A stretch of DNA of 64,000 bases from Mucilaginibacter sp. GTDB lineage: Bacteria > Bacteroidota > Bacteroidia > Sphingobacteriales > Sphingobacteriaceae. Positions 18,233-28,006 of this stretch are shown here, piece by piece; position 1 is the stretch's first letter, and every line of letters begins with the position of its first letter. The stretch spans positions 1 through 64,000 of the forward strand of contig JARLHA010000007.1 in the NCBI GenBank assembly GCA_031292485.1. The letters are read 5' to 3'. Both the position numbers and the translations under genes were made by a program. A model generated the notes under the pieces. That model was not told where the DNA came from. It saw only the letters and a program-made list of their open reading frames with translations, and did not search any database.

Positions 18233-18364
18233 GTTGGAAAGTTGTAAGGTTGAAAGGTTGAAATGTTGTAAGGTTGCCTCCATAGTTTTAAAAAAATGGT
18301 TGAACAACTTCTCGTCCAACCATCAAAATAACTTTACAACATTTCAACCTTCCAACATTGCAAC
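18233..18364. repeat. Long hairpin of GTTGGAAAGTTGTAAGGTTG words
   Basis: Several copies of gttgnaangttg on the left arm (18233-18279) pair with aacatttcaaccttccaac on the right arm (to 18364), with atggttg...caaccat in the loop. It fills the gap between ccmE and gdh. The same word occurs at 31965-31998. Confidence 0.7.
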
Positions 18365-18369
18365 AAAAT

Positions 18370-19806
18370 TTATGGCCACACACCCAAATTCTGGTACGAT
18401 ACCGCTACTTTGTTAATGGCACATACAAAAGCGGCTGTCCGCAACGTGTCAATTTTTTCGTTATTTTTAAACGTCTCTCTGATCTCGTGGTACGACCGGA
18501 TCATCGTATCCTCCAGACCGGAATTTACCAGCTCCAATTCTGACGCACCTTTAATGATAGTAGAACGCTGCATTGGCGTTAAAGCCACGCCGGTAATCCC
18601 TTCCACCATGTTTACCATATTCAGGTTCATATTTTCTTCAAAACGGCGGTTCATCCGCCCAAATGCAACATGCGAAAGGTTCTTAAGCCACTCAAAATAT
18701 GATACCGTAACACCACCTGCGTTGCAATACATATCCGGAATGATCATGCCGCCATTCTGATAAAAAATGGCTTCAGCTTCCGGAGAAGTAGGGCCGTTTG
18801 CACCTTCAGCAATAATTTTTGCCTTGATATGTTTAACATTAGCAATAGTAATCTGGTTCTCAAGCGCCGCCGGAACTAAAATATCGCATGGTTGTTCAAG
18901 CCCTTCCAGTGAATTTTTGAACTGCTGCTTAGCTCCCGGATAACCCAATATAGAACCGGTTGCTTTGCGGTGCTGAAATACAGCGTCGATGTCAAGGCCA
19001 TCGGCATTGTAGATAGCGCCTTCATATTCGCAAAGGCCGACGATCAATGCGCCAAACTCAGCCAAAAACTTGGCAGAGTGATAACCTACGTTACCCAAAC
19101 CTTGCACGATCACTTTTTTACCTGAAATTCCGGGCAACAGACCAATTTTCTGCATATCCTCGCCTACACTCACGCACTCGCGGACAGCAATAGCAACGCC
19201 CCTGCCGGTTGCTTCTTTTCGGCCCGCAATACCTTGCAAAGCAATTGGTTTACCCGTTACACAACCCATGGCATCCAGTTGACCGGGGTTCATGGTGGCA
19301 TAAGTATCCGCTATCCAGCTCATTTCGCGCTCGCCTGATCCATAATCAGGCGCCGGCACGTCAATGCTTGGGCCAATAAAGTTTTTCTTTGCAAGTTCAA
19401 CTGTATAACGACGGGTAATGTTTTCAAGTTCCTGAAGGGTGTAGTTCTTCGGATTGATCTTTATACCACCTTTGGCGCCACCGAAAGGGACATTAACAAT
19501 TGCACATTTGTAGGTCATTAAAGCGGCAAGCGCCATCACTTCATCCTCATTAACCATTTCGCTGTAACGGATCCCGCCTTTGGTTGGCGACTGGTGCTGT
19601 GAATGTTCAACGCGCCATGCATCTATTACTTCAAACCCATTTCCCCTGCGGATAGGGAAGCGGAAACGGTAAACACTATTGCATGATTTTATCTGGTCTA
19701 ACAGGCCAGCATCGTGATGGGTAAATTGGGCTGCGTAATCAAAGTTGTTACAAACGTCACCAAAAAAGTTTGTACTGTGATCAGCTGCCGGATTATAAGT
19801 AGCCAT
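18370..19806 (-). CDS. gdhA: Glu/Leu/Phe/Val family dehydrogenase (glutamate dehydrogenase)
   Basis: 478 aa. Catalyses reversible oxidative deamination of glutamate (or another amino acid) to the 2-oxo acid. KGGIRYS holds the substrate Lys and [16 protein letters not shown] the catalytic Lys; [12 protein letters not shown] carries the catalytic Asp. The NAD(P) fold is marked by [10 protein letters not shown]. The N-terminus is ~40 residues longer than the usual ~420-aa bacterial form. It sits between ccmD and ccmE, a placing I recall from other Sphingobacteriaceae. Cofactor choice is not readable with certainty. Confidence 0.88.
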   Translation of the reverse strand: MATYNPAADHSTNFFGDVCNNFDYAAQFTHHDAGLLDQIKSCNSVYRFRFPIRRGNGFEVIDAWRVEHSQHQSPTKGGIRYSEMVNEDEVMALAALMTYKCAIVNVPFGGAKGGIKINPKNYTLQELENITRRYTVELAKKNFIGPSIDVPAPDYGSGEREMSWIADTYATMNPGQLDAMGCVTGKPIALQGIAGRKEATGRGVAIAVRECVSVGEDMQKIGLLPGISGKKVIVQGLGNVGYHSAKFLAEFGALIVGLCEYEGAIYNADGLDIDAVFQHRKATGSILGYPGAKQQFKNSLEGLEQPCDILVPAALENQITIANVKHIKAKIIAEGANGPTSPEAEAIFYQNGGMIIPDMYCNAGGVTVSYFEWLKNLSHVAFGRMNRRFEENMNLNMVNMVEGITGVALTPMQRSTIIKGASELELVNSGLEDTMIRSYHEIRETFKNNEKIDTLRTAAFVCAINKVAVSYQNLGVWP

Positions 19807-19959
19807 AAATTGTTTTGAATAATTATTAATTTGTTAAAAAACGGTGCAAATTTGGCACATTTTTTATCAATATCGCAAATATATTATTACTAAAGGCCTG
19901 TCTTACCGCAAATCTTACGTTAAGATGCCAGTTTAAATTGAATAGGCTAACCTTTTGAA

Positions 19960-20169
19960 CTATTTTTCCTTTTCGATTTTTTTTAATCTTCGGTCGATCG
20001 AGAATAAATATATGGCCAAACCAGTAAAAATGATCACCACAATGGCTATTACTACATAAATTTTACCCGAACTGCGCATGGCGTCGGCCATTTCAACCTG
20101 CTGGCTTTGCTGGGCAAAAGCGCTGATATACACCGAAAGCAAAAGTGCTAAAAACAATATTTTCTTCAT
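19960..20169 (-). CDS. ccmD: CcmD-family small membrane protein
   Basis: 69 aa: a cleavable-looking N-terminal segment (FLALLLSVYISAFAQ), one membrane span at about 35-55, then the basic tail DRRLKKIEKEK typical of CcmD. It starts 2 bases after the ccmC stop. In the ccm system CcmD helps release holo-CcmE from the CcmABC complex. Confidence 0.8.
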   Translation of the reverse strand: MKKILFLALLLSVYISAFAQQSQQVEMADAMRSSGKIYVVIAIVVIIFTGLAIYLFSIDRRLKKIEKEK

Positions 20170-20170
20170 G

Positions 20171-20845
20171 TTAACTTATTTCATTCTTTTTGTATTCAAT
20201 CAAACGGATGCGATAGCGAAGGGTGGCTATCCAAACTGCAATTAATCCCCATGCTATAAATGCGGGATAAAGAACCACACGCATGCGGTTGTCCATATCC
20301 AGCTTTCCAAAGGCTGGGTTCCCACCGTTACCGGGGTGCAATGAATCTGTCATCCTGGGCAAAACCATAATCAGCACAACCATTATCGGGAAGGCGAAAA
20401 TGTTATAAATGGCTGATATTTTTGCCCGCTTCTGCTCCTCATCAATCGAATTACGCAGCACAGCGTATGCGCAGTATAATAAAAAGGCTATTGCCGCACT
20501 GTTTTGCTTCGGGTCATTGCTCCAAAAAGCACCCCAGGTATATTTAGCCCATAACATACCGGTTATCAGCCCCAAAACATAAAAAAAAGTGCCTGTATTA
20601 ACACATTCAACAGCAATGAGGTCATATTCTTCCTTACCAGTGTTCAGGTATTTAACACTATAAATAACAGATATAGTAAAAACCGTGAACATGGCTATCC
20701 ACATCGGTACATGGAAATAAGTATTTCTGATGGTTTCGTGCAATATGGGAAGCGTTGGCACACCAAATAAAAAGCCCGCTACGAGGGTATAAAGTATCAT
20801 CATAACCGCTAATACTTTCCACCAGGTTTGATATATAAATTTCAT
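20171..20845 (-). CDS. ccmC: Heme exporter / CcmE-loading protein CcmC
   Basis: 224 aa with six membrane spans. The tryptophan-rich loop WGAFWSNDPKQNSA is the CcmC/CcsA heme-binding signature, with His residues on either side (TYFHVPMW and DSLHPG). It loads heme onto CcmE. It is followed at once by ccmD. Its natural upstream neighbour ccmB lies 2.8 kb away, behind two unrelated genes. Confidence 0.88.
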   Translation of the reverse strand: MKFIYQTWWKVLAVMMILYTLVAGFLFGVPTLPILHETIRNTYFHVPMWIAMFTVFTISVIYSVKYLNTGKEEYDLIAVECVNTGTFFYVLGLITGMLWAKYTWGAFWSNDPKQNSAAIAFLLYCAYAVLRNSIDEEQKRAKISAIYNIFAFPIMVVLIMVLPRMTDSLHPGNGGNPAFGKLDMDNRMRVVLYPAFIAWGLIAVWIATLRYRIRLIEYKKNEIS

Positions 20846-20986
20846 ATTGATTTATGCTGGTAAAGGTAGCTGTTTTTAGCGGATTAAAGGAACTAAGGGT
20901 TCAGTTGAAATTAAAATTATTTGGTCTGACAACGAATGCGGTCATTTGTTAAAATTTTAATCAGCATCGGATGGTATTTTTACATA

Positions 20987-21109
20987 ATGTCTAAAAAAAT
21001 TACCTTGCTTAAAATAATGGCTGATGGATCAACAAATAGTATTTCCAAAAACCACGTTTCCGAATGTGCCCTGGTGCAACATTTAGTTATTGCCCGAAAG
21101 TATTGCTGA
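20987..21109 (+). CDS. Possible 40-aa ORF in the ccmC-sulfotransferase gap
   Basis: ATG at 20987 opens MSKKITLLKIMADG and stops at 21107-21109. A tatttttaca stretch lies ~10 bases upstream and could serve as a -7 element. No family is recognised. It may equally be a chance frame in a ~300-base spacer that is otherwise empty. Confidence 0.22.
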   Translation: MSKKITLLKIMADGSTNSISKNHVSECALVQHLVIARKYC

Positions 21110-21150
21110 GCGCCAGCCGAAGCCCCCGAAAACAGGATCATACTTACTTG

Positions 21151-22032
21151 TCAGGCTAAAGAAACTTCCTCCTGAAACGAATGTGTCGCGGTTTCCCGCC
21201 CGATATCGCGGGTATAGTTCATCAGCTTTTCCATTACCCCATCTGCCTTTTTAATCAGCAGCTTGTCATCAATGTAATTTTCCACTTCAAATGATTTGCT
21301 CAACAGGCTATCCTTAAAAACACCCGAAAATCTGGCATAATTTAATGAAAAATGCCAATGGCTGTTTAAAAATGACAGAACTTCCCTATCCCTGGTTTTA
21401 AGCATGTCGTAGTTAACGATAAGGTATCTTTTATCGGACATATTTTTGATATTCTCCAATATATTTTCGTTGTAAAAAATCCAGGAATTTAAAAAGCATG
21501 ACGCATGTTTCCGGCAAAACCGATGGTAAAATAGCTTCCGCCTGACGTTGTACCAAACAGACCGTGAAATTAAGCCTTTTTGTGTATCATAATGTAGATC
21601 AAGTTCAGCCATCGTACGTTTTAATAATGAAACAACAACTGAATGGTAATCCCTAATCACCACCAGATAATATGCCTGCGGCAGCAGTTCCCGGTAATAT
21701 TTTAAAAACAGGCAGGTTCGCGGATCTTTCCACCCCCATTGCCCAAAAAGTTTGTTTTTAACCCTGATAATGCCTTTAATTTTCTCTTTATGATAGCTGG
21801 AAATGTAATTTACTTTTTGATTGATAATACCCGAGTCGTTTAGGTTATTGTCTCTCAATATTTCCATATGCATTTTGTAAAATTCGGTATCTTCAAAATG
21901 CCCTTCTTTATTACCAACGCCAGCATCCATTAAACTTTCGCCCACTTGCAGGCCGCATTGGTGTAGCCAGTTTGTAATTAGTGAAGTTCCTGAGCGATGC
22001 ATACCCAAAATGATCAGGATTTTATTTCCCAT
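21151..22032 (-). CDS. Sulfotransferase-family protein
   Basis: 293 aa. The 5'-phosphosulfate-binding loop is GMHRSGTSLITNWL near the N-terminus, and WGWKDPRTCLFLKYYREL plus VIRDYHSVVVSLLKR form the 3'-phosphate site, as in PAPS-dependent sulfotransferases. The protein would move sulfate to a glycan or small molecule; the acceptor is unknown. The ATG at 22032 is preferred to a TTG 36 bases upstream. It has its own spacers on both sides and interrupts the ccm genes, which suggests insertion rather than a role in cytochrome assembly. Confidence 0.8.
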   Translation of the reverse strand: MGNKILIILGMHRSGTSLITNWLHQCGLQVGESLMDAGVGNKEGHFEDTEFYKMHMEILRDNNLNDSGIINQKVNYISSYHKEKIKGIIRVKNKLFGQWGWKDPRTCLFLKYYRELLPQAYYLVVIRDYHSVVVSLLKRTMAELDLHYDTQKGLISRSVWYNVRRKLFYHRFCRKHASCFLNSWIFYNENILENIKNMSDKRYLIVNYDMLKTRDREVLSFLNSHWHFSLNYARFSGVFKDSLLSKSFEVENYIDDKLLIKKADGVMEKLMNYTRDIGRETATHSFQEEVSLA

Positions 22033-22311
22033 AGGGGGTGTACTTAATTTGTAAAACAATAAAAACAAGCCAAAATATTATTTTGGCGCTTTGGCACTAC
22101 TTAACGAACTGACTTAAATATTTACCTCACCAAAGGGTAATTAGGTTGCGTTTAAAAAGCAACGCGATCATTTATGTAAAATTGCGGGAGATTTTAACGG
22201 TACCGACGAAGAGGGCTTATTTACCGACAAATAAGCATATTGTAATGGAGTTTTTACACAATAAGGAGCTATAAAAGGTGGGGCTACCAGAATACCCCTG
22301 GTTTATTTGAG

Positions 22312-23505
22312 CTATTTATTCTCATCCGGCACATAGTCTACAGGAAGCATATCCGACAGCCGGTGAGTTGCCCATTCGCCCTCATATAACGTTGATCCGC
22401 CAACCAAAATCCCATTGTGGTCAAACTCTGCGTAATCTGAATTTAAGGTAATAATGCTTACGGCGTAATTGGGTTGGTCAAGGGCACGGTATAAATTGAT
22501 ATCAGGTGTATCATCTGTCTTTTTGGTGTAGACGACATACAGATACTTTGGAAAATGAATCGTATATAATCCGGGCTGGCTGCCGTTTGAAAATACTTCA
22601 AATGTAAACAGCTGCGGTTTAAGTATCTTCTCATTATAGTATTTAGAGTATTTTGATACGACATCAACGTAATACCTCGCCGAATCGATCATATGGTGAT
22701 CAACAAATACCTTAACCTTATGCCGTATCACTTCGTCAGGTGGTCTGAGTGGATTTACGTATCGTAAGAAGTGATACATGATAAAACCCTCCTGCATTAC
22801 TTTGTCTGTAATTAAACTGCGATAAAAATGCATTGCTGAGCCATGATAAGCTGCTTCCCTTCGCTCATGCCATTTCTTTTTCTGTGCGTCACTACCCGGA
22901 AGTTCTTCAAAAACCTGGGATCCGGAGGTTGACACTACTTCATTGATATGATCAACAGAAAAACTATCTACCAAAAATTTAACCCGGTAGCCCAACGCTT
23001 TATTCTCAATTATTAAAAACTGGTCGGTGCTGGCTGTTAAGATTTTTTTGGTTTGATTAAAGGCCAGGTTGAGAATGTGCGGATTCATGATTTCACAGTA
23101 TTTGGCATTTTCATCCTTACCAATAAAATCCTTCTTAAAAGCTTCGAAATTCTTTTTCCAGTCCGAGGCTGACGAAATATCAACCTCGCGCAACATTAGC
23201 GGCTTTTGTGCTAATTGTATATCCAGCTTAATTGGCTCGGCACCAACCAATACCGTTTTGGAGTAGGTTTCGTACCCTAAAATACGCACAACCAAAGTAT
23301 ATTGACCTGGTCTCACATTGTACAACGCAAATGTGCCGTTATCCGCAGTTGCTGTTCCTGCAGAAGAATTGCTAAGAAACACACTGGCGCGTGCAAGCGG
23401 TTTTTTGCCCTCAACAGTTGTAACCACGCCGGTTATTGTTCCATTTTGCGCCAATGCAACAAAAGGAAAAACCAGATACATTAAGATGAGCCAGGGGAAT
23501 CGCAT
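22312..23505 (-). CDS. Secreted carboxypeptidase-regulatory-domain protein
   Basis: 397 aa. Signal peptide (LMYLVFPFVALAQ), then a carboxypeptidase D regulatory-like (transthyretin-fold) domain at ~21-105 (TITGVVTTVEGKKPLARASV ... PGQYTLVVRILGY), then ~290 residues of the kind found in Bacteroidota outer-membrane-associated proteins. No TonB plug or barrel is present. Function unknown; perhaps a cell-surface binding or anchoring protein. Second insertion between ccmB and ccmC. Confidence 0.75.
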   Translation of the reverse strand: MRFPWLILMYLVFPFVALAQNGTITGVVTTVEGKKPLARASVFLSNSSAGTATADNGTFALYNVRPGQYTLVVRILGYETYSKTVLVGAEPIKLDIQLAQKPLMLREVDISSASDWKKNFEAFKKDFIGKDENAKYCEIMNPHILNLAFNQTKKILTASTDQFLIIENKALGYRVKFLVDSFSVDHINEVVSTSGSQVFEELPGSDAQKKKWHERREAAYHGSAMHFYRSLITDKVMQEGFIMYHFLRYVNPLRPPDEVIRHKVKVFVDHHMIDSARYYVDVVSKYSKYYNEKILKPQLFTFEVFSNGSQPGLYTIHFPKYLYVVYTKKTDDTPDINLYRALDQPNYAVSIITLNSDYAEFDHNGILVGGSTLYEGEWATHRLSDMLPVDYVPDENK

Positions 23506-23641
23506 CGTGTAAATTTATAAAAATATTTTTGCTGCGAAAAAACACATAAAAAATGAATAAAAGATGAAATTGCCGGTAACTTATTTGCTATGAATGATAA
23601 AATGAGTTTTCCGGGTGATGCATTTTGTTTAAAGTAAAATA

Positions 23642-24325
23642 TTAATCACGCCATAAAAACGGAAATAACAACAGCGCAGTGGTAACAACAATAAAATTAA
23701 TGGCACAAAGTACACCTATGCCGCTATAACTAAAATTACGGCCGATGCCATCCATTGCGTTTTTACTTAAACGGATAAGCAACAGTATTACGGGAATAAC
23801 GACAGGGAAACTTAATACGGCCATCAGGGTACCGTTATTGCCTGCTTTAGAAGCAATAGCCGATATCATGGTAAAAACCGTTGAAAAACTGAAGCTACCC
23901 AATAAAACCGCCAGGCAGTAAAATAAAGGATCGCCGATGGTATTGTTAAAAAAAAGAAGGTATGTAGGCAGGGCCAGCGCACTCAGCAGTGCCATTAACA
24001 AGATGTTATAAATAGTTTTTGAAAGAATAATAGCCTGGGGGCTTGCAATAGAATAATAATACAACAGCCGGCCCTTGCTTTCCTGCATAAAACTTTTGGC
24101 AATGGCATTTACAGCAGCAAATAACATAATTATCCAGAACAAAACATTCCAGATAATAGGATAACCGCTACTTCCTGACAGTCCCGGGTTTAAATTAAAA
24201 GCGATATAACAAATAAAAACCGTAGATACCACGTATAACAATACCCCATTAAAGGCATATTTTGAACGCCACTCCAGTATAATTTCCTTTTTTAATAAAA
24301 ACCAGGTTTGGTTGACCAGTTGCAT
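23642..24325 (-). CDS. ccmB: Heme exporter subunit CcmB
   Basis: 227 aa with six membrane spans, the ABC permease partner of CcmA and CcmC. The N-terminus LLKKEIILEWRSKYAFNGV fits CcmB, and LFNNTIGDPLFYCLAVLLGS matches the conserved central region. No ccmA ATPase is visible anywhere in the window. Its start faces the methyltransferase gene across 71-95 bases. Confidence 0.85.
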   Translation of the reverse strand: MQLVNQTWFLLKKEIILEWRSKYAFNGVLLYVVSTVFICYIAFNLNPGLSGSSGYPIIWNVLFWIIMLFAAVNAIAKSFMQESKGRLLYYYSIASPQAIILSKTIYNILLMALLSALALPTYLLFFNNTIGDPLFYCLAVLLGSFSFSTVFTMISAIASKAGNNGTLMAVLSFPVVIPVILLLIRLSKNAMDGIGRNFSYSGIGVLCAINFIVVTTALLLFPFLWRD

Positions 24326-24367
24326 GTGGCAAATGTAACAAATTGTTAATTGGGTTGACCAGGCTTA

Positions 24368-24399
24368 TTGGTGATTACGTTGAAAAAATGGTATAATTG
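24368..24399 (+). promoter_or_regulatory. Bacteroidota-type promoter for the methyltransferase
   Basis: ttg (24368-24370), 21 bases, then tataattg (24392-24399), close to the TTG-N19-23-TAnnTTTG pattern. It places the transcript start near 24405, which favours the ATG at 24421 over the TTG at 24397. Confidence 0.45.
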
Positions 24400-24420
24400 T
24401 CAAACAGATTTAGCATTCTA

Positions 24421-24906
24421 ATGCCATCAGCCTACCATAAAACACCTATTGGGTTTGCCAGGATCACCGAAGAGGAAAGCTTTATTACTTCGATATACCT
24501 GCTAGATGGCGAATTTGAAGAAACCGCTGCTGAAACACCACTATTAAAAAATACTGTTCAGCAATTAGACGAGTATTTTGCAGGGACAAGAAAAATCTTC
24601 GATTTGCCATTAAAGCAAAAAGGTACCGATTTTCAGCAGCAGGTATGGGAGCAATTATCAAAAATAGCATACGGTAAAACCATAAGCTATGCGCAGCAGT
24701 CCAAATTTATGAATAACCCACTGGGCATCCGGACCATCGCTTCAGCCAATGGCAAAAACCACCTCGTAATTGTGGTACCCTGTCACCGGGTAATAGGATC
24801 CGATGGCAGTTTAACCGGTTTTGGTTGCGGCGTATGGCGTAAAAAATGGCTGCTTGAACATGAGGCACGGGTGTTGAGCGTCGGCCAAACCGCACTCGGG
24901 CTTTGA
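24421..24906 (+). CDS. ogt: Methylated-DNA--protein-cysteine methyltransferase
   Basis: 161 aa. Direct reversal of O6-alkylguanine: the alkyl group is moved to the Cys of VVPCHRVIGSDG. FQQQVWEQLSKIAYGKTISY (DNA-binding helix region), the Asn of ASANGKNHL and the GFGCGVWRKKWLLEHE C-terminus are all family features. No Ada regulatory domain is present, so it is the Ogt form. Start chosen at 24421 on promoter position. Convergent with the gldC operon, with 7 bases between stops. Confidence 0.9.
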   Translation: MPSAYHKTPIGFARITEEESFITSIYLLDGEFEETAAETPLLKNTVQQLDEYFAGTRKIFDLPLKQKGTDFQQQVWEQLSKIAYGKTISYAQQSKFMNNPLGIRTIASANGKNHLVIVVPCHRVIGSDGSLTGFGCGVWRKKWLLEHEARVLSVGQTALGL

Positions 24907-24913
24907 ACTACAG

Positions 24914-25339
24914 CTAATCCAGCGACTGAATTTTAGTATTCAACCCAGCTTTATTTCCAAATATCATACCTAAAACAGCCAAAACGGCTCCGCCGAACAA
25001 TAAATACCAGCCCCATATAAATTTTATTTTTGAAGTAAGGTATTTTGCGAGGAAATGCAAGGGAATAAAATCGAAAGACATACGCACTTTTAAAATAGCC
25101 AGAATATAAAAAAGGATTACCAAACCAAGCGATAACCAGGCCGACAAGCGCGTAATTTTGGGCTGATTTAAAACGGTGCCCAATATGCCAACTATCGCCA
25201 CCAACAATATGACGATCCCGTATGGCTTATTTCCGTCAAACACGTCCCAATGCCCGACTATCGGTTTCAAAATAGGGCAATAAGTACCCGCAATCAATAT
25301 CACAAAGCCAATAAAGGAAAGTAAATTATTGAGGCGCAT
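24914..25339 (-). CDS. Hypothetical four-span membrane protein
   Basis: 141 aa, not recognised. Hydrophobic segments at about 6-27, 41-58, 64-84 and 112-132. It begins 2 bases after gldC and is the last gene of the helicase-gldC run. Function unknown. Confidence 0.7.
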   Translation of the reverse strand: MRLNNLLSFIGFVILIAGTYCPILKPIVGHWDVFDGNKPYGIVILLVAIVGILGTVLNQPKITRLSAWLSLGLVILFYILAILKVRMSFDFIPLHFLAKYLTSKIKFIWGWYLLFGGAVLAVLGMIFGNKAGLNTKIQSLD

Positions 25340-25341
25340 GG

Positions 25342-25674
25342 TTATTTTTGGGTTATTTCCATTTTTTCGGCAAAGTGGGCGCAGTAGTCGCGCAGGTCTT
25401 CCACAATATTTGTTTCGCCTGTTGCACGTAAAAAACTATCGCCCATTGTTTGCAGCGTCTCGTAAAAAAAACGTTTCATTTCATCAACCGGCATATCTTT
25501 CGTCCAAAGGTCTATCCGCAGGGTATTTTTATAATTCTGGTCCCACAGGGCCAGCATCATTGATTTTACCGGCAACGCTTCTTTAGTTTGCGCATCAGTA
25601 GATTCCCACATAATGGTTTCCGGCACATTATTATCGTCGAGTTCAATAGTAAGCTTTATCTCCGCTTTCTTCAT
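25342..25674 (-). CDS. gldC: Gliding-motility protein GldC homologue
   Basis: 110 aa. The core IDLWTKDMPVDEMKRFFYET with E(L)DDNNVPETIMWES before and FAEKMEI after agrees with GldC. Its homologue in Flavobacterium johnsoniae was found through gliding motility and chitin-use screens, but GldC is also widespread in non-gliding Bacteroidota. The ATG at 25674 is preferred to a TTG five codons earlier. It is tightly coupled with small membrane proteins on both sides; no other gld or spr genes lie here. Confidence 0.85.
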   Translation of the reverse strand: MKKAEIKLTIELDDNNVPETIMWESTDAQTKEALPVKSMMLALWDQNYKNTLRIDLWTKDMPVDEMKRFFYETLQTMGDSFLRATGETNIVEDLRDYCAHFAEKMEITQK

Positions 25675-25678
25675 TTCG

Positions 25679-25945
25679 TTATTTAACAATTAAAAATATA
25701 ATAGCGGCCAAAGTTATAAAGCTTAGCTCTACAATCCATAACTTTTTGTCCTCAGGGAAGAAATTACGGAACATTATGTCCATAAATGACACTACAAAAG
25801 CAAACAGAATAAATATCCAGCCAATAGCGCCACCCAAATTGATCAGTTTAGAACCTGTTACTTTAATCCCATATATCCAGCTGTAGCCCGCTGCGAATAA
25901 AAAGAATGCGCTTGCAAAATTGAGGGGGGTGATCCTTAACTTCAT
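25679..25945 (-). CDS. Hypothetical small membrane protein
   Basis: 88 aa with three hydrophobic segments (~8-25, 33-54 and 67-86). Not recognised. It starts 6 bases after the helicase stop and ends 4 bases before gldC, so it belongs to the same transcript. Confidence 0.68.
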   Translation of the reverse strand: MKLRITPLNFASAFFLFAAGYSWIYGIKVTGSKLINLGGAIGWIFILFAFVVSFMDIMFRNFFPEDKKLWIVELSFITLAAIIFLIVK

Positions 25946-25951
25946 ATTGCC

Positions 25952-27298
25952 TTAATGTTTTTTCCTGTATGATTTTGGTGATTTTGTTCTCTTTTCTTTA
26001 GGATTATGCGAGGTTTTTGATTTGGCAGCATCAAACTTTTTGCGTTGGTTCAAAGTTTTCTTCTCGTGAAACGCCCCTTTAAAATCAGGGTCATCGCGCC
26101 GTTTCTGCATATCTATCTCCCGGTCCTGTTCCTGTTTTTCGTCATAGGGTGTGGCCTCAATAAATACTCCGACCGGAATATCCGTTACCGGGATGGTTTG
26201 CCTGATCAGTTTTTCCACCTTTCGGATGTAATATACCTCAGCCGGGTTGCAAAAAGTTATCGCCTCGCCTGATTGATAAGCCCTCCCGGTACGTCCTATC
26301 CGGTGCACATAATCCTCAATCACCACCGGCACGTCAAAATTGATTACGTGGCTTACGTCACTCACGTCAATCCCGCGCGAAGCAACATCAGTGGCCACCA
26401 GTATTTTCACTTCGTCGTTTTTAAATGCATTAATGGCATTTATGCGCGTATTTTGCCCTTTGTTGGCATGTAATACCTTTACTTCTTTTTCACCAAATTT
26501 CCGCAGTAAAAATTTATACACATCTTCGGCTGCGATTCGGGTTTTACAAAAAATGATGAGTTTTTTAATCTCATCTTCCTGATCAAGCAACGTTTTAAGC
26601 AGGTTGATCTTGGTTTTAACATTAGGCACAAAGTACAAATGCTGGTTTACTGTTTGCGCCGGGGTTGCCTGTGGCGTAACTTCAACAATCGTCGGAAATT
26701 CAAGAAAGTTATTGGATAACTCATGGATCTTGTCGGACATAGTTGCCGAAAAAAGCAGGTTCTGCCGCTTTACAGGTACTACTTCTAATATCCGGTTTAT
26801 CTGGGGCATAAAGCCCATGTCCATCATTTTATCGGCTTCGTCAAGCACCAAAATCTGGAGTGTTTTTGTAACAATGTGCCCGGCCAGGTAAATGTCCATA
26901 AAGCGGCCCGGCGTGGCTACAATAATGTCCATTCCTTTGTTTATCTGTTCTATCTGGGTTTTGGGGCCAAGGCCGCCATATAATACAACCACCCGCAGAT
27001 CGGTATTGGCGGCAAAAACTTTAATATTTTCCTCTATCTGCATAGCCAGTTCCCGTGTAGGGGCAATAATAAGTGCCCGCGCATAATCGCCCTGCGCATA
27101 TTTCAACTTCATCAGGATTGGTAAAACATAAGCCGCGGTTTTTCCGGTACCTGTTTGCGCAATACCCATTACGTCCTGTCCGTTAAGTATTGGCGGGATG
27201 GCTTTTTGCTGTATTGGCGTTGCTTCGATATAACCGGCTTCGGCAATCGCATTCAATATCTGCCGGTTAAATTTAAAATCTTCAAAAGTTACAGCCAT
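25952..27298 (-). CDS. DEAD-box RNA helicase
   Basis: 448 aa ATP-dependent RNA helicase. Motifs in order: Q (ATPIQQKAIPPIL), I (AQTGTGKT), Ia (PTRELAMQI), II (LDEADKMM), III (SAT), V (ATDVASRGID) and VI (HRIGRTGR), then a basic Lys/Arg-rich tail, as in cold-adapted RhlE-type helicases of Bacteroidota. Start placed at MAVTFEDFKF (27298); the ~67 upstream codons read as a chance extension. First gene of the gldC operon. Likely role in ribosome assembly or mRNA turnover. Confidence 0.9.
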   Translation of the reverse strand: MAVTFEDFKFNRQILNAIAEAGYIEATPIQQKAIPPILNGQDVMGIAQTGTGKTAAYVLPILMKLKYAQGDYARALIIAPTRELAMQIEENIKVFAANTDLRVVVLYGGLGPKTQIEQINKGMDIIVATPGRFMDIYLAGHIVTKTLQILVLDEADKMMDMGFMPQINRILEVVPVKRQNLLFSATMSDKIHELSNNFLEFPTIVEVTPQATPAQTVNQHLYFVPNVKTKINLLKTLLDQEDEIKKLIIFCKTRIAAEDVYKFLLRKFGEKEVKVLHANKGQNTRINAINAFKNDEVKILVATDVASRGIDVSDVSHVINFDVPVVIEDYVHRIGRTGRAYQSGEAITFCNPAEVYYIRKVEKLIRQTIPVTDIPVGVFIEATPYDEKQEQDREIDMQKRRDDPDFKGAFHEKKTLNQRKKFDAAKSKTSHNPKEKRTKSPKSYRKKH

Positions 27299-27518
27299 GG
27301 GGCAAAGATAGTTTTTTCTGGTGAGGTGAAAGGCGAATGGATGAAGGCGACAGGTTTTTAGTGTAGTTGAATGATAAAATCCATGATTTTTTTGTAAAAC
27401 CGGAAAGTTTGGCACGATTATTAAATAATTACTTTCTTTGTAAAAAGTTCGGTGGGTTTTTTGCTTTAATAATGACCAGAACTTATAAATTGCCCCCATC
27501 GGTCAGGGCGTTATTCAT

Positions 27519-27974
27519 ATGATTAAACAACTTTTATTAATTACCATCGTCTTTTTAACGTTAAGCGTCCACGGACAAACAACCGATCAGCATTATATTA
27601 AATTTCTTCATGTTGGCGAACGGATCCTTAATGTACATACACTTAATATTAGTTTTGGCACCGGCGAAGTCCCAAGGGATTCTGTGGAAATAATTAATGA
27701 CACTTTACAGGTGATTTCCTATGTGACTGACGAAAAATCGTTTAATGCTATTGCTGACTATGTCCACGGCGCCAAATTCCAGTTAAGCAATAAACCCGGA
27801 AGACTTGAGTTCGGCACGTTTAAAGTCATCAAAGACGGAAATTATTATTATTTACCGGACGTGAGCGTAACCGGGTATTTCAAAAAAATGATCGTGTTTC
27901 TCAAGAAAAAGAATAGCGACCCGCTGCTGATCAGCGCGATAGTTGATAACTATCCGTGGATCTTTAATCCTTAG
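27519..27974 (+). CDS. Hypothetical secreted protein, 151 aa
   Basis: A signal peptide (LLLITIVFLTLSVHGQ) is followed by ~130 residues of mixed strands with no recognised motif. Single gene, convergent with the histidine kinase (32 bases between stops). Function unknown. Confidence 0.6.
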   Translation: MIKQLLLITIVFLTLSVHGQTTDQHYIKFLHVGERILNVHTLNISFGTGEVPRDSVEIINDTLQVISYVTDEKSFNAIADYVHGAKFQLSNKPGRLEFGTFKVIKDGNYYYLPDVSVTGYFKKMIVFLKKKNSDPLLISAIVDNYPWIFNP

Positions 27975-28006
27975 ATTAAGCGCTGCTTTTATACTTCAGT
28001 AGAATA

